DNA of 64,000 bases from Albidovulum sediminis (GTDB lineage: Bacteria > Pseudomonadota > Alphaproteobacteria > Rhodobacterales > Rhodobacteraceae). The notes under the pieces are model-generated. The model was given only the letters and a program-made list of their open reading frames with translations. It was not told where the DNA came from and ran no database searches. Positions 50,551 through 60,183 of this stretch are shown piece after piece (the first letter of the stretch is position 1; each line of letters begins with the position of its first letter). The stretch spans positions 1,414,245 to 1,478,244 of the forward strand of contig NZ_JAOCQF010000001.1 of NCBI RefSeq assembly GCF_025380365.1, written 5' to 3'. The position numbers were made by a program, and so were the translations under genes.

Positions 50551-51248
50551 AGCCGGGCCAGCCGGACCGGCGGCACGCCGGCGAAGTACAGGGCCAGGAT
50601 CGACAGGTTGCGCGCGATGCGCCGGCCGTACCCGGCGCCGCGGTAGCGTTCGGCGCTGGTCGTCATGGACTGGTCCAGCAGCAGGATCCTGCGCCGCCCG
50701 ATGCGGCGGACCAGGTCGACATCCTCCATGAGCGGCATGTCGCCGTAGCCGCCGACGGCGTCGTAGAGGCGCCGCGACAGCAACAGCCCCTGATCGCCGT
50801 AGGGCAGGCCCAGCGCGCGGGTCCGCCAGGCCACCCCGCGCTCCATCATGCGGGCGGTGCGTGCGGTGTCGTCCAGCCTCAGCCGGAAGACCGCCGCCCG
50901 GTCGTCATGCCCGGACGCACAGAAATGCCGGACCGTCCCGATCCAGTCGGGGTCGGGGCGCGAATCCGCATGCAGGAAGAACAGCCAGGGCGCCTCGGCC
51001 GCCGCCGCGCCGAGCCGCAGTTGCCGCCCCCGCCCCGGCGCGCTGTCAATGACGCGCGCGCCCCGCGTGCGGGCGACCTCGCGGCTGTCATCGCGCGATC
51101 CGCCGTCGACGACGATGACCTCGCGCACCAGTCCTTCCACCCGCGCAGGCCTCAGCGCGTCGAGCGTGCGGGCAAGCTGCCGCGCGCCGTTGAGGACCGG
51201 AACGATCACCGACAGGGGCGCCTGCGAATCTTCTGCCGAGGGGGGCAT
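50541..51248 (-). CDS. TIGR04283-type glycosyltransferase family 2
   Basis: A 235-residue family 2 glycosyltransferase: SVIVPVLNGARQLARTLDAL, VIVVDGGSRDDS (donor site), LFFLHADSRPDPDW (DxD-like HAD) and LPLMEDVDLVRRIGRR. Start at ATG 51248; the open frame further upstream has GC-noise composition. It is the usual partner of the TIGR04282 protein encoded convergently. Confidence 0.84.
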   Translation of the reverse strand: MPPSAEDSQAPLSVIVPVLNGARQLARTLDALRPARVEGLVREVIVVDGGSRDDSREVARTRGARVIDSAPGRGRQLRLGAAAAEAPWLFFLHADSRPDPDWIGTVRHFCASGHDDRAAVFRLRLDDTARTARMMERGVAWRTRALGLPYGDQGLLLSRRLYDAVGGYGDMPLMEDVDLVRRIGRRRILLLDQSMTTSAERYRGAGYGRRIARNLSILALYFAGVPPVRLARLYG

Positions 51249-51612
51249 GTCTCTTTCCCTGCGATTCGGTCGGTTCCGGCCCGACCGGACCGGACGGGGC
51301 GCAACCATCGCGCCGGTCGCGACCGGGGGCAAGGCCGGTTGTCCGGGGTACGCCAGGTTTCGGGGCGCATTCGACCGCACAAGTTTCATCCGAGCGGGCA
51401 CATGGAACCGATGCCAGGGTTTCCCGGCAAGGACCGGTCGCCGGCCCCGCGTGGAACCGGCCGGGCGTGGCGTCTCGAAGCCGTGTCCGGGGCGCGCGTT
51501 CCATGCATGAGGCATCGCGCGCCGGCCAGGCGCCGGTTCAGGAAAACTTTGATTTCTCCCCCGCGCTGGTTCAAGAATTTGATCAAACTCAAACCCTGCG
51601 TGAGAGCCGATC
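51249..51612. other. Divergent intergenic region, no gene seen
   Basis: 364 bases between the glycosyltransferase gene and the dehydrogenase gene. No convincing coding frame. TTTGATCAAA (51578-51587) is a perfect 10-bp palindrome 25 bases before the dehydrogenase start and could be an operator; it is not a canonical FNR box (TTGAT-N4-ATCAA). Confidence 0.45.
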
Positions 51613-54072
51613 ATGACCCAGCCCACCCCGACCCATGCCCGGACCGTTATCGTCGGAGGCGGCTCGATCGGTTGCAGCACGGCCTATCACCTCACGAAGC
51701 TGGGGATGCGCGATGTCGTCGTGCTCGAACGCGACCGGCTGACCAGCGGCACAACCTGGCACGCCGCCGGGCTGATCGTCGCCGGTGTGCTCAAGTCCGA
51801 ATCCGAATGCGAGATCTACACCCACGGGCGCGATCTCTATGCCAGACTCGAGCAGGAAACCGGCGTGCCCACCGGATTTCGCGATGTCGGCTATCTGCAG
51901 ATCGCCTCGAACGAGGAACGCCTGCACGAAATGCGCCGGGTCGCGCCCTTCATGCGCCGCCACGGCATCAACGTGCTTGAGATTTCCCCGAAGGAGGCCG
52001 CCGACCTGTTCCCGATCGGCGATCTTTCCGACGTGCTCGCCGGGTTCTACATTCCCGAGGACGGGCGCGCGAACCCGGTCGACGTGACGATGTCGCTGGC
52101 CAAGGGGGCCAGAATGGGCGGGGCGCGGATATTCGAGAACACGGCCGTCACCGAGATCCTGGTCAGGAACGGCGCAGCGATCGGGGTACGCACCGCGACC
52201 GGGCAGTCGATCCTCGCCGAGAATGTCGTGATCTGCTGCGGGATGTGGTCGCGGCAATTGGGGGCGAAGGCCGGGATCAACCTGCCGCTGCAGGCCGCCG
52301 AGCACTATTACCTGATCACCGAGAAGATCGAGGGCCTCAGCCGCGACCTCCCCGTGCTCGAGGACCCCAAGACCTACACCTATTACCGGGAAGAGGTCGG
52401 CGGGCTGATGCTCGGCCTGTTCGAGCCCGGCGCGGCGCCCTGGAAGCTGGATGGCATTCCCGAGGACTTTGCCTTTGGCGAGATCGAACCTGACTGGAAC
52501 CGCGTCGGCCCGCATCTGGAAAAGGCCTACGGGCGCGTGCCGTCTGCACTGAACGTCGGCGTTCGCAAGCTGTTCTGCGGGCCGGAGAGCTTCACGCCCG
52601 ACCTTGCGCCGCTGGTGGGACCGACGCCCGAGCTGCGCAACTGCTACGTCGCCTGCGGCATGAACTCGCTCGGCATCCTCAATGGCGCGGGCATCGGCAA
52701 GGTGCTGGCACACTGGATCGTGGATGGCACGCCGCCCGTCGATGTCACGGCGATGAACGTCAACCGCTTCACCAGGAACGAAGCGACCCGCGCCTTCCGC
52801 CGCGATCGCGGGCCAGAACTGCTGGGAAAGATGTTCGGCCAGCATTTCCACAACGAAAGCTTCCAGACGGCCCGGAACGTCAAGCGTTCCGTTCTCTACG
52901 ACCGGCTGAAGGCGGCGGGAGCCTTCTTCAGCGAAAGCCACGGCTGGGAGTTGCCGGACTGGTTCGCACCCACGCCCGAACAGGCGCAGGTCGAACGCTA
53001 CAGCTGGTTCCGGCAGAACTGGTTCGACTGGCATGCCGAGGAGCACCGCGCGGCGCGCAGGGACGCGGTTCTCATGGACATGTCCTCGATGTCGAAATTC
53101 TCGGTCGAGGGGCGCGACGCCTGCGCGCTGCTCAGCCGTCTGAGCTGCAACGATGTCGACGTGGAGCCCGGGCGCGTGGTCTACACCGCCTGGGTCAACG
53201 AAAGGGGCGGCTTCGAGGCCGACCTGACCGTGACCCGGCTGACGAAGGAACGCTACGTCGTGGTCGTGGGCGAGAACAGCCATGGCCATACCGAGATGCG
53301 GATGCGGCGCAACATCGGCGAAGCCGAATGCGTGGTCGTCACTGACATCACCCCCGGCATCACCCAGATCAACATCCATGGTCCCAAGGCGCGACGGCTG
53401 ATGCAGAAGGTCAGTTCGGCCGACCTGGACAACGAAGCCTTTCCCTTCATGACGGCGCGGGAAATCGACGTGGGCTACTTCAACATCCTGGCCCTTCGCG
53501 TGACCTATATCGGCGAACTGGGCTGGGAGCTCTATGTCCCGAGCATCCACGCCGTTCAGGTCTACGATCTGCTGATGGAGGCCGGACGGGAATTCGGATT
53601 GCGCCATGCCGGGATGCAGACCCTCGGCTCACTGCGGCTGGAGAAGGCCTATCGCGATTTCGGCGTAGACCTGGACAACACCGACAACCCGATCGAGGCC
53701 GGTCTCGGTTTCGCTGTCCGGCTGGACAAGCCGGGTGGCTTCATCGGCCGCGAGGCCTTGGCCAGGATCATGGCGCAGGGGGTGCCGCATACCCGGATGC
53801 TGCAATTCCTGCTGAAGGATCCGGAGCCGTTGCTCTATGGCAACGAGCTGATCTATCTCGACGGTCGGGAGGTCGGCCACCTGCAGGTCGGTGCCTATGG
53901 CCACACGCTGGGCGGTGCGGTGGCGATCGGCTTTGCCGAAACGGGGGCGCCGCTGACGGCGGAGATCGTCAAGGCCGGCGACTGGGAGATCGACGTTGCC
54001 GGAAAGCGGGTAAAGGCACGGGCATCGCTGAAACCGCTGTTCGACCCGGAGATGGAGCGGATCAAATGCTGA
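51613..54072 (+). CDS. Dimethylglycine/sarcosine dehydrogenase-like flavoprotein with GcvT domain
   Basis: An 819-residue FAD enzyme. Residues 1-430 are a DAO fold with VIVGGGSIGCSTAYHL and SGTTWHAAGL, whose His corresponds to the covalent FAD-linked histidine of dimethylglycine dehydrogenase. Residues from about 440 form the FAO_M plus GcvT tetrahydrofolate-binding domains (RDAVLMDMSSMSKF, GELGWELYVP, RLEKAYRDFGVDLDNTDNP quoted in part). It would demethylate an N-methylglycine, passing the methyl group to tetrahydrofolate. It stands alone on the plus strand, converging on the ketopantoate-reductase-like gene. Confidence 0.88.
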   Translation: MTQPTPTHARTVIVGGGSIGCSTAYHLTKLGMRDVVVLERDRLTSGTTWHAAGLIVAGVLKSESECEIYTHGRDLYARLEQETGVPTGFRDVGYLQIASNEERLHEMRRVAPFMRRHGINVLEISPKEAADLFPIGDLSDVLAGFYIPEDGRANPVDVTMSLAKGARMGGARIFENTAVTEILVRNGAAIGVRTATGQSILAENVVICCGMWSRQLGAKAGINLPLQAAEHYYLITEKIEGLSRDLPVLEDPKTYTYYREEVGGLMLGLFEPGAAPWKLDGIPEDFAFGEIEPDWNRVGPHLEKAYGRVPSALNVGVRKLFCGPESFTPDLAPLVGPTPELRNCYVACGMNSLGILNGAGIGKVLAHWIVDGTPPVDVTAMNVNRFTRNEATRAFRRDRGPELLGKMFGQHFHNESFQTARNVKRSVLYDRLKAAGAFFSESHGWELPDWFAPTPEQAQVERYSWFRQNWFDWHAEEHRAARRDAVLMDMSSMSKFSVEGRDACALLSRLSCNDVDVEPGRVVYTAWVNERGGFEADLTVTRLTKERYVVVVGENSHGHTEMRMRRNIGEAECVVVTDITPGITQINIHGPKARRLMQKVSSADLDNEAFPFMTAREIDVGYFNILALRVTYIGELGWELYVPSIHAVQVYDLLMEAGREFGLRHAGMQTLGSLRLEKAYRDFGVDLDNTDNPIEAGLGFAVRLDKPGGFIGREALARIMAQGVPHTRMLQFLLKDPEPLLYGNELIYLDGREVGHLQVGAYGHTLGGAVAIGFAETGAPLTAEIVKAGDWEIDVAGKRVKARASLKPLFDPEMERIKC

Positions 54073-54161
54073 TCGCGCCATAGAACCGGCTTGCAGGGGA
54101 CGACATCGGCGCGGCTATCGCGCCCGGCGATCCCGAAACCGACGAAGGGGATCGGGCGACC

Positions 54162-55148
54162 TCATGTGGTTCGGTAAAGCCCCGCCATGCGCCCGCGCAG
54201 CGCGACAAGGGCAAGGACGGTGTCGATCGTCGGCGTGGGCGTTCCCGTGATGCGGCCCAGTTCCTGCACCGACCCGACAAGCGCGTCGATCTCCATCGGG
54301 CGCCCGGCCTCGAGATCCTGCAGCATCGAGGTGCGGTGCGCCCCGACCGCGGCGCCGCCGTCGATCCTGCGGTCCACATCGATCGGGAACGTGACGCCCA
54401 GCTTTTCGGCGATCTCCTGCGCCTCGATCATCATGCGCCGCGCCACGTCACGGGTGCCGGGATCGGTGCAGAGCACGTCCAGCGTGGCATGGGTCAGCGC
54501 GGAGATCGGGTTGAAGGACAGGTTGCCCCAAAGCTTCACCCAGATCTCGTCGCGCAGGCGCGGCCTCACGGGGGCCTTCAGCCCCGCCGCCTGCAGCGCC
54601 TGCGACAGGGCCACCGCCCGGTCCGATCTTGATCCGTCGGGTTCGCCCAGGGAAAACCGGTTGCCCTCGATATGCCGGACGGTTCCGGGCTGGCTGACTT
54701 CGGCCGCCGGATAGACGACGCAGCCAAGGACGCGGTCGGGGCCGAAGCCGTCCCATTGCAGGTTTCCGCGATCGACGCTGTGCAGGCGGGTGCCTTCGAG
54801 CGGCCCGCCGATCTTGTGGAAATACCACCAGGGCACACCATTGACGCCGCTGACAACGGTCGTCCCGGGTCCGATCAGCGGTTGCATCGCCGCGACCACC
54901 GGCGGCACCGAATGGGCCTTCAGCGTCACGATCAGATAATCCTGCGGACCGAGGTCCGCGGCATCGGCAGTGGCACGCACCCGGACGGTGACCGGCCCTG
55001 CGCCCTCTTCCAGAAGTGTGAGGCCCTGCGCCTGGATCGCCGCCAGGTGCGGGCCGCGCGCCACGATGCTCACGTCGCCCCCGGCCTGCGCCAGTTTCGC
55101 GGCCATGTATCCGCCGATGGCGCCCGCCCCGAAGATGCAGATCTTCAT
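54162..55148 (-). CDS. 2-Dehydropantoate 2-reductase family protein (PanE/ApbA)
   Basis: A 328-residue NADP-dependent reductase: GAGAIGGYMAAKLAQAG at the N-terminus and the conserved Lys/Asn region VKLWGNLSFNPISALTHAT. It is the last gene of the transporter/CoA-ligase operon, 23 bases after the ligase gene. PanE paralogues in catabolic operons often reduce other 2-oxo acids, so it may not be the pantothenate enzyme. Confidence 0.85.
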   Translation of the reverse strand: MKICIFGAGAIGGYMAAKLAQAGGDVSIVARGPHLAAIQAQGLTLLEEGAGPVTVRVRATADAADLGPQDYLIVTLKAHSVPPVVAAMQPLIGPGTTVVSGVNGVPWWYFHKIGGPLEGTRLHSVDRGNLQWDGFGPDRVLGCVVYPAAEVSQPGTVRHIEGNRFSLGEPDGSRSDRAVALSQALQAAGLKAPVRPRLRDEIWVKLWGNLSFNPISALTHATLDVLCTDPGTRDVARRMMIEAQEIAEKLGVTFPIDVDRRIDGGAAVGAHRTSMLQDLEAGRPMEIDALVGSVQELGRITGTPTPTIDTVLALVALRGRMAGLYRTT

Positions 55149-55171
55149 AGCAACCCCCTCATGCCGGCGGT

Positions 55172-56716
55172 TCAGGCCGGTTGGCCAAGCCCAAGCTTTT
55201 CGGCCAGGCCGATCCGCTGCAGCTTGCCCGTCGCGCCCTTGGGGATTTCGTCCAGGATGATGACCCGGCGGGGAACCTTGAAATCGGCCATGCGAGAGGC
55301 GCAGAAATCCCGGATCTCCCGTTCGGTCGCACTCTGGCCCTCGCGCAGGACCACCGCCGCCGCCACCTCCTCGCCCAGCTTCGGATGGGGCAAGGCGAAG
55401 GCCACGACCTGCTGGACCGCGGGGTGATCCAGCAGGACGCCGTCCACTTCCAGCGGGCTGATCTTTTCGCCGCCACGGTTGATGATTTCCTTCAGCCGTC
55501 CGGTCAGCCGCAGGTAGCCCTCGTCGTCCAGGGCCCCCTGATCCCCGGTGCGGAACCAGCGCCGGCCCTCGGCCTCGAAGAAGTTCTTCGCGTTGGCCTC
55601 GGGGTTGCCCTCATAGCCCGGGGTGACGTTGGGGCCGGAGATCACGACCTCGCCCGTGCCCTCGATCAGGCGGTTCTCGACCTCGTGCGCGATCCGCACC
55701 AAAGGGCCGGCGGCAAGGCCGACCGAGCCCGGCTTCTGCGCGCGAGGTGGCAGCGGGTTGCAGGTCATCTGGTGCGTGGCTTCCGTCATGCCATAGGCTT
55801 CGATGACCGGCGCGCGGAAGGTCTCTGCCAGCTCCAGCATCACCTGCGCCGGCAGCGATGCCGAGGAAGAGCGCAGGAAGCGCAGGGGATGCGCCGCGAT
55901 CACATCGCGGTTGCGCGACGCGCGCGCCAGGATCGCCTGGTGCATCGTCGGAACCGCCGTGTACCAGGTCGGCTCCGCCTCCTTCATCCAGCCGAAGAAC
56001 TTCAGTGCATCGAACCCCGACGCGCACCAGACCGAGCCGCCTGCGGCGAGCGAGGCGGTGACCGCCGCGATCAGGCCGTGGATGTGGAACAGCGGCATCA
56101 CGTTCAGGCAGCGATCCGCTGGAGAAAGCGACAGCGATGCACCGATGTTGCCCGCCGAGGCGACCAGGTTCGATTGCGTCAGCGGCACGATCTTCGGCCG
56201 CGACGTGGTGCCGGAGGTGTGCAGGATCAGCGCGGTCGCATCGGGGCCCGGCCGGCCCGGCGGGGCGGGCGTGGCGGCGGGCGTGGCGGCGGGCGTCCCG
56301 GTCAGGCGGAACTGGCCGGCGGGCTGATCCGGATCGCCGTGCAGCCGCAGGATCGTCATGCCCAAGGGCGCCGCCGCCGCAAGGGCCGGCCCTTCGTAGC
56401 CCGCGGGGACCACGATGGCCTTTGCCCGCAGGTCCTCCAGATAGAATCGGAACTCCTGTTCCTGATAGGCCGGGTTCAGGGGCGCGGTCACCGCGGCCTG
56501 CGCGATGGTCACGAAGGCCGCCGCCATCTCCGGCCCGTTCGGCAGCACGATCGCCACGCGGTCGGCCGCCCCGATGCCGAACCCGCGCAGATCCGCCTCG
56601 ACCTGGCCCGCCAGCGCCCGCAGCTCCCCGTAGCTGAGCCAGGCACGCCCCGGCGCGCCGATGGCCAGCGCACCGGCATCCTTGTGCGCAAGCAATGCAG
56701 AAACTGTGGCAGTCAT
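55172..56716 (-). CDS. AMP-forming acyl-CoA ligase (oxalate-CoA ligase-like)
   Basis: A 514-residue ANL-superfamily ligase: LILHTSGTTSRPKIVPLT (P-loop), APVIEAYGMTEATHQM, WFRTGDQG, RLKEIINRGGEKISP and the C-terminal catalytic lysine in PKGATGKLQR. The closest feel is to the Pcs60/oxalyl-CoA synthetase group, with modest confidence. A short Pro/Ala repeat (ATPAATPAPPGRPG) interrupts the N-terminal domain before the P-loop. Start at ATG 56716. It lies between the SsuC-like permease and the PanE-like gene in one operon. Confidence 0.84.
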   Translation of the reverse strand: MTATVSALLAHKDAGALAIGAPGRAWLSYGELRALAGQVEADLRGFGIGAADRVAIVLPNGPEMAAAFVTIAQAAVTAPLNPAYQEQEFRFYLEDLRAKAIVVPAGYEGPALAAAAPLGMTILRLHGDPDQPAGQFRLTGTPAATPAATPAPPGRPGPDATALILHTSGTTSRPKIVPLTQSNLVASAGNIGASLSLSPADRCLNVMPLFHIHGLIAAVTASLAAGGSVWCASGFDALKFFGWMKEAEPTWYTAVPTMHQAILARASRNRDVIAAHPLRFLRSSSASLPAQVMLELAETFRAPVIEAYGMTEATHQMTCNPLPPRAQKPGSVGLAAGPLVRIAHEVENRLIEGTGEVVISGPNVTPGYEGNPEANAKNFFEAEGRRWFRTGDQGALDDEGYLRLTGRLKEIINRGGEKISPLEVDGVLLDHPAVQQVVAFALPHPKLGEEVAAAVVLREGQSATEREIRDFCASRMADFKVPRRVIILDEIPKGATGKLQRIGLAEKLGLGQPA

Positions 56717-56760
56717 GTCCGTCTTCTCTTTCGTTGGGGTCGCCCGTCCGCCCTGCGGAC

Positions 56761-57513
56761 TTAGCGCGATGCAGCGTAGTAGGATACCTTGCGCTCCAGG
56801 TAGGCAAGGAATTCCGACAGCGCGAAGGCAAGGCCGAACAGCACGATCAGCACCGCCCAGAACTCCGCCATCAGGAACTGGCTCGAATAAAGCTCGAACA
56901 GCGCGCCGAAGCCGACGATCGAGATCAGGAGCTGGCCGATGATCACGCCCTTCACCGCCCGGATCACGCCGATCCTGACCCCGCCAAGGATCTCCGGCAG
57001 CGCGGCCCAGAAATAGACCTTCACGAAGGCGTCCATCGGCGAGGCGCCGAAGCTGCGTGCCATCTCCACCAGCGAGCGGTTGATCTGGCGAACACCTGCA
57101 CGGGCGTTCAGGATGATGATCCAGATCGCGAACAGCGCGGTCGTGATGATCACGGTCTTGGTACCGAAGCCGAACAGCACCATGAGCACCGGAACCAGGG
57201 CCGTCAGCGGAGCGGACAGGAAGATGTTGACCCATGGAAGCAAAAGCTCGTCCACGATCCGGTTCTTGCCCATCAGGATGCCGATGGGAATGCCCAGGAC
57301 GATGGCGAAGAAAACGCCGGCGAGAAAGGCGTAAGAGGTCACCCAGAGCGCGTTCAGGAACGCGGGCGTGGGGATCAGCCCGACCAGCGTGACCATGACT
57401 TCCGAAAAGGGCGGAATGAAGAAGGTCAGGCCCAGCCGACCGACGAATTCCCACAGCAGCGCCCAGAGGATCAGCGATGACAGCGCCGGCAGCTTGTATC
57501 CATAAAGGCTCAT
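56761..57513 (-). CDS. ABC transporter permease, SsuC/TauC-like
   Basis: A 250-residue permease: start at 57513 (MSLYGYKLPALSSL); EAA loop EMARSFGASPMDAFVKVYFW. It is the second permease of this system, encoded after the ATPase, so the pore is probably a heterodimer instead of the usual SsuC homodimer. Confidence 0.85.
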   Translation of the reverse strand: MSLYGYKLPALSSLILWALLWEFVGRLGLTFFIPPFSEVMVTLVGLIPTPAFLNALWVTSYAFLAGVFFAIVLGIPIGILMGKNRIVDELLLPWVNIFLSAPLTALVPVLMVLFGFGTKTVIITTALFAIWIIILNARAGVRQINRSLVEMARSFGASPMDAFVKVYFWAALPEILGGVRIGVIRAVKGVIIGQLLISIVGFGALFELYSSQFLMAEFWAVLIVLFGLAFALSEFLAYLERKVSYYAASR

Positions 57514-57520
57514 GCCGGCC

Positions 57521-58312
57521 TCACTCGACGTAGCTGCGCAGCGAGGCCCAGATACGGTCGACGATGTCGAGGTATTCGGGATCGCGGCGGATGTTGTCGA
57601 CGCTCTTGTCGCGGAAGCTGGACGGACGGATGATTTCAGACACCCGGCTGGGACGCGGCAGCAGGATGGCGATCTGGTCCGAGACATAGACCGCTTCCTC
57701 GATCGAATGGGTGACGAAGATGAAGGTCTTCTTCTCGTTCTTCACCAGCTCCAGCAGGTCTTCCTGGAACTTGCGGCGGGTCTGTTCGTCCACCGCCGAG
57801 AAGGGTTCGTCCAGCAACAGCACCTGCGCGTTCACCGACAGCGCCCGGGCGAGGCCGACGCGCTGCCGCATACCCCCTGATAGCTGGTGCGGGAACTTCT
57901 TCTCGAACCCGGCCAGGCCAACCTCGCGGATGTACTTCTCGGCGATCGCCTCGCGCTCCGACTTTGCCACGCCGCGAAGCTCAAGCCCGAAGGCCACGTT
58001 GCGCAGCACGCTCGCCCAGGGCAGCAGCGCGAAGTCCTGAAACACGAAGGAACGGTCGGGACCGGGCCCGGTGACCCGTTCGCCGTTCACCTCGATCTCT
58101 CCGGAGGTCGGTTTCAGAAGGCCCGCGATGATCTTCAGAAGGGTGGTCTTGCCGCAGCCGGACGGGCCGAGCAGCGACGTCAGTTCCCCGCGGGGAAATT
58201 CCAGGGACAGATCCTTCAGCGCCTGAACGTCGCCGTAGACCTTCGAAACGTTCCGGACGGAAACGGCGCTATCGGTCACGGCCTGCCGTGTTTCTGGCTC
58301 AATCGGTTGCAT
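57521..58312 (-). CDS. ABC transporter ATPase, SsuB/TauB-like
   Basis: A 263-residue ATPase: Walker [13 protein letters not shown], signature LSGGMRQRVGLARAL, Walker B LLLDEPFSAVD. Start at ATG 58312 (MQPIEPETRQAV), overlapping the upstream permease stop by 14 bases. It serves both flanking permeases. Confidence 0.88.
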   Translation of the reverse strand: MQPIEPETRQAVTDSAVSVRNVSKVYGDVQALKDLSLEFPRGELTSLLGPSGCGKTTLLKIIAGLLKPTSGEIEVNGERVTGPGPDRSFVFQDFALLPWASVLRNVAFGLELRGVAKSEREAIAEKYIREVGLAGFEKKFPHQLSGGMRQRVGLARALSVNAQVLLLDEPFSAVDEQTRRKFQEDLLELVKNEKKTFIFVTHSIEEAVYVSDQIAILLPRPSRVSEIIRPSSFRDKSVDNIRRDPEYLDIVDRIWASLRSYVE

Positions 58313-59063
58313 ATCCACGGTTGTTCCCTTCAAAGAGGACGTTTTCAAGCTTCTCGAGCAGGTTCAGGAAGATCACTGCCAGCAGGATGATCGAGAAGAT
58401 GGCCGCGTACATGCTGGGGTAGTCGGCGATGGAGCGGCTGTAGGTGATGATGTCGCCGACCCCGGTCGGCGTGATCTTGAGTTCGGACAGGATGGCCCCG
58501 ATGAAGCCGGCCGAAACGCCCAGGCGAAGGCCCGAGAATATGACCGGCGAGGCGGCGGGCAGGATGATCTTCAGAAGGACATCCCGATCACGGGCCAGGA
58601 ACGAGGTCGCCATCTCCTTCAGGGAGGCCGGGGTATTGCGTACCGCGGAGGCGGTGTTCAGCACGATCACCGGCATCGCCATGATGCAGACCACGAAGAC
58701 CTTCGACGTCAGGCCGATGCCGTAGACCATGACGAGAATGGGGATCAGCGCGGCCAGGGGCGCGGCCTGCATGACGATGAAGATCGGCGAGAACATCCAC
58801 TCGAAGCCCCTGCTCAATCCGATCCAGAGGCCCAGCCCGATGCCGAACACGGCCGAGAACAGGACGCCCACCACCAGGGGCTGGAGCGTTTCGGCGTAGG
58901 CCACGAAGATCGACCCGTCGAGGGTCATCCGCGCCAGCGCCGCCATCGAGTCGATGAAGGTCGGGAAGGCATAGCTGACGGGGACGCGGCCCGCGATTTC
59001 CCAGGCTCCGAAAACGATCAGGGCCGACAACAGCTTGAGCATCAGGGGACGGTGTCTGGTCAC
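58299..59063 (-). CDS. ABC transporter permease, SsuC/TauC-like
   Basis: A 254-residue permease with EAA loop KEMATSFLARDRDVLLKIIL at about residues 146-165 and PAASPVIFSGLRLGVSAGFI. It follows the binding-protein gene by 72 bases and overlaps the ATPase gene. Confidence 0.87.
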   Translation of the reverse strand: MTRHRPLMLKLLSALIVFGAWEIAGRVPVSYAFPTFIDSMAALARMTLDGSIFVAYAETLQPLVVGVLFSAVFGIGLGLWIGLSRGFEWMFSPIFIVMQAAPLAALIPILVMVYGIGLTSKVFVVCIMAMPVIVLNTASAVRNTPASLKEMATSFLARDRDVLLKIILPAASPVIFSGLRLGVSAGFIGAILSELKITPTGVGDIITYSRSIADYPSMYAAIFSIILLAVIFLNLLEKLENVLFEGNNRGYATD

Positions 59064-59135
59064 GTCGCGGTCCGCCTTGGATCGAGGAGAAGAGACCGCC
59101 GGCAGTCATGCTGCCGACGGCCGGATGGTGCGGCG

Positions 59136-60098
59136 TTACTTCATCGCCGCGTCAAGCGGGGCGAAGTACCAGAAGTCCTCCAGGTTCAGCGTTGCCGGGT
59201 CGCCCTCCAACTGGCCGGCCTCGACATACCATTCCATGTCGGCCTTCGCCGCCTCGCGCCCGCCTCCGTTCGGGTCGTAGAGACCGCCGGCAACCGCTTC
59301 GGTGTAGAAGGCGTCCAGGCCGTCCAGAACCTCGGCCGGAAGCTGGCCGATCGGGCCATCCGGGTTGGTTTCGCGGCGGATGATCGTGGGATCCTTGGCC
59401 ATGTCGGTCCAGACGCTGTGCAGCGCGTCGACAAAGATGTTCACCGCCTCCTCGTTCTCCTTGATCCAGTCGAGGTTGGCAAAGAGGGCCTCGTCGCTGG
59501 CCTTGACTTCGAACATCGGCAGCGAATTGAACCGGTCGCCCGCTTCGGCAATGATCTTGTTGCGGTTCGACAGGTCGAGGATCGTGGCATTGGCCTGACC
59601 GGCCAGCATGGCGGCGACACGGTTGCCCGAACCCGGCACGTAGGACCGTTCGCCGAACTTGATGCCTTCCTTCGTCTCGATCACGTTGGCGATGGAATCG
59701 GTGCCGCCGCCGCGCGAATGCAGCATGATCGGCTGGCCGTCCAGGTCCTTCAGGGTGTTGAACTCCTTGGTCGTCACGGGAAAGAACACGAGCCGCGACA
59801 GCTGGAAGATGATCCGGACGGGCGCCTTGGACCGCTGCATCGCCGCGTAGGGGGTGCCGAAGGCGATATCCATGTCGCCGCTGAGAACCGCCTGGATGGC
59901 AAGCTCTTCCTCGGCGAAGGCCGTCCACTCGTAGTCGAGCCCGTTGGCCTTCGCACGGTCCAGCGCGACGAAGAAGGCCGCCATCTCATCCGAGGGCGGC
60001 TCGGCCAGGGCGATGCGGATCGTATCGGCCTGGGCGGCCGACACGACCATGCTGGTTGCAAGGGCAACCCCTGCAAGTCTTGCGATGAAGGCGTTCAT
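59136..60098 (-). CDS. ABC transporter substrate-binding protein, NMT1/SsuA-like
   Basis: A 320-residue periplasmic protein: signal peptide MNAFIARLAGVALATSMVVS with cleavage at AQA-D near residue 24, then TIRIALAEPPSDEMAAFFVA and MDIAFGTPYAAMQ. It belongs to the family that binds sulfonates, nitrate or pyrimidine-like compounds. The operon's CoA ligase suggests a carboxylate ligand instead. It follows the GntR gene by 85 bases on the same strand. Confidence 0.82.
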   Translation of the reverse strand: MNAFIARLAGVALATSMVVSAAQADTIRIALAEPPSDEMAAFFVALDRAKANGLDYEWTAFAEEELAIQAVLSGDMDIAFGTPYAAMQRSKAPVRIIFQLSRLVFFPVTTKEFNTLKDLDGQPIMLHSRGGGTDSIANVIETKEGIKFGERSYVPGSGNRVAAMLAGQANATILDLSNRNKIIAEAGDRFNSLPMFEVKASDEALFANLDWIKENEEAVNIFVDALHSVWTDMAKDPTIIRRETNPDGPIGQLPAEVLDGLDAFYTEAVAGGLYDPNGGGREAAKADMEWYVEAGQLEGDPATLNLEDFWYFAPLDAAMK

Positions 60099-60183
60099 GA
60101 TTCTCCTCCCTGAGAATTCAGTTCACTACCGGCTTTGCCCGGAACGGCCTGCTCTTGCTTCTGGCCCGGGCGTTCGTCCTGCT

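Noticed and set aside
51578-51587. TTTGATCAAA as an FNR/CRP site before the dimethylglycine-dehydrogenase-like gene
   Set aside because: The arms have no spacer, unlike TTGAT-N4-ATCAA, and a 10-bp palindrome alone is weak evidence. It is noted only within the intergenic entry.
56260-56305. Tandem GGCGGGCGT-like repeats
   Set aside because: They encode a short Ala/Thr/Pro repeat within the CoA ligase frame. This is coding low complexity and not a CRISPR or regulatory repeat.
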